The notes under the pieces: model-generated
The model's database searches: none
The model's input: only the letters and a program-made list of their open reading frames with translations
Told to the model about the DNA's origin: nothing
Made by a program: the position numbers and the translations under genes
In this document: positions 5,827 through 5,914 of the stretch, piece after piece
Layout: each line of letters starts with the position of its first letter
Position numbering within the stretch: position 1 is the first letter of the stretch
DNA from: Candidatus Cloacimonadota bacterium
GTDB taxonomy: Bacteria; Cloacimonadota; Cloacimonadia; Cloacimonadales; Cloacimonadaceae
Direction of reading: 5' to 3'
DNA length: 5,914 nucleotides
Assembly (NCBI GenBank): GCA_027318525.1
Contig: DAHVPA010000118.1
Span: 1 to 5,914 of the forward strand

Positions 5827-5914
5827 TTATTACCGCTTTTATAAGCAATTATAGTTCCGCCCTGCCTGTTCCAGGTTTTAATATTTTCAATTGCTGCGGG
5901 ACTCAGATCGGGAG
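5760..5914 (-). pseudogene. Fragment resembling an M14 zinc carboxypeptidase, entering from right edge
   Basis: A minus-strand frame is open from the right window edge to TGA at 5762-5760 and gives about 50 residues. Its first part (PDLSPAAIENIKTWNRQGGT then IIAYKSGNNWL) resembles the domain after the catalytic part in large M14-family zinc carboxypeptidases, in which a helix leads into a W-x-x-x-GGT-hydrophobic strand. The resemblance ends around residue 31-35. The remaining residues (RNKCSKMNRISYLSRTINW) look like out-of-frame translation of the ABC-F-like remnant, which overlaps it in the +1 related frame at 5826-5760. The protein therefore appears cut off in the middle of a domain and terminated by chance in foreign sequence. 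The catalytic region, if it exists, is beyond the window. Confidence 0.45.

Noticed and set aside
5627..5914. Possible integration site (att) at the 3' end of the tRNA
   Set aside because: No second copy of the tRNA 3' segment and no integrase-like sequence is visible in the 265 bases that remain.

Overview
The window looks like a fragment of an uncultured anaerobic, amino-acid-fermenting bacterium with a Gram-negative envelope. The best guess is Candidatus Cloacimonadota (Cloacimonas-like, FCB superphylum). This is inferred from three things: a TonB-dependent receptor with an N-terminal carboxypeptidase-regulatory-like domain; a thiolase next to a class III aminotransferase that fits the acyl-CoA beta-transaminase (Kat) described from anaerobic-digester bacteria; and moderate GC. 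No 16S or other phylogenetic marker is present, so the assignment rests on gene types and context.

Layout. Bases 1-913 (minus strand) hold the N-terminal 304 residues of an outer-membrane TonB-dependent receptor; its C-terminus lies beyond the left edge. Bases 914-1432 are a 519-base AT-rich divergent intergenic region. It has no convincing gene, but holds a degenerate 11-bp-period tandem repeat (about 1250-1349) with small hairpins and weak promoter-like signals. Bases 1433-5510 (plus strand) form a compact three-gene block: acetyl-CoA acetyltransferase, putative 3-aminobutyryl-CoA aminotransferase, and CTP synthase (pyrG). The gaps are 18 and 10 nt and each gene has its own ribosome binding site, so one operon is likely. 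A tRNA-Leu(CAG) gene with encoded CCA follows at 5562-5649. On the minus strand from 5914 to 5677 are two overlapping out-of-frame coding remnants: a piece resembling the C-terminal part of an M14-family zinc carboxypeptidase, then a piece resembling the C-terminal tail of an ABC-F ATPase. They look like decayed or joined gene ends, or an assembly chimera.

How the genes work together. In anaerobic lysine fermentation, lysine is converted through beta-lysine and a 3-keto-5-aminohexanoate intermediate to 3-aminobutyryl-CoA and acetoacetate. Most organisms remove the amino group with an ammonia lyase (Kal). In the variant route a transaminase (Kat) moves it to a 2-oxo acid, giving acetoacetyl-CoA, which thiolase splits to two acetyl-CoA. 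The first two genes of the block match these last two steps. Why CTP synthase is attached to this pair is unclear; it may be a simple read-through arrangement. The rest of the lysine pathway is not in this window.
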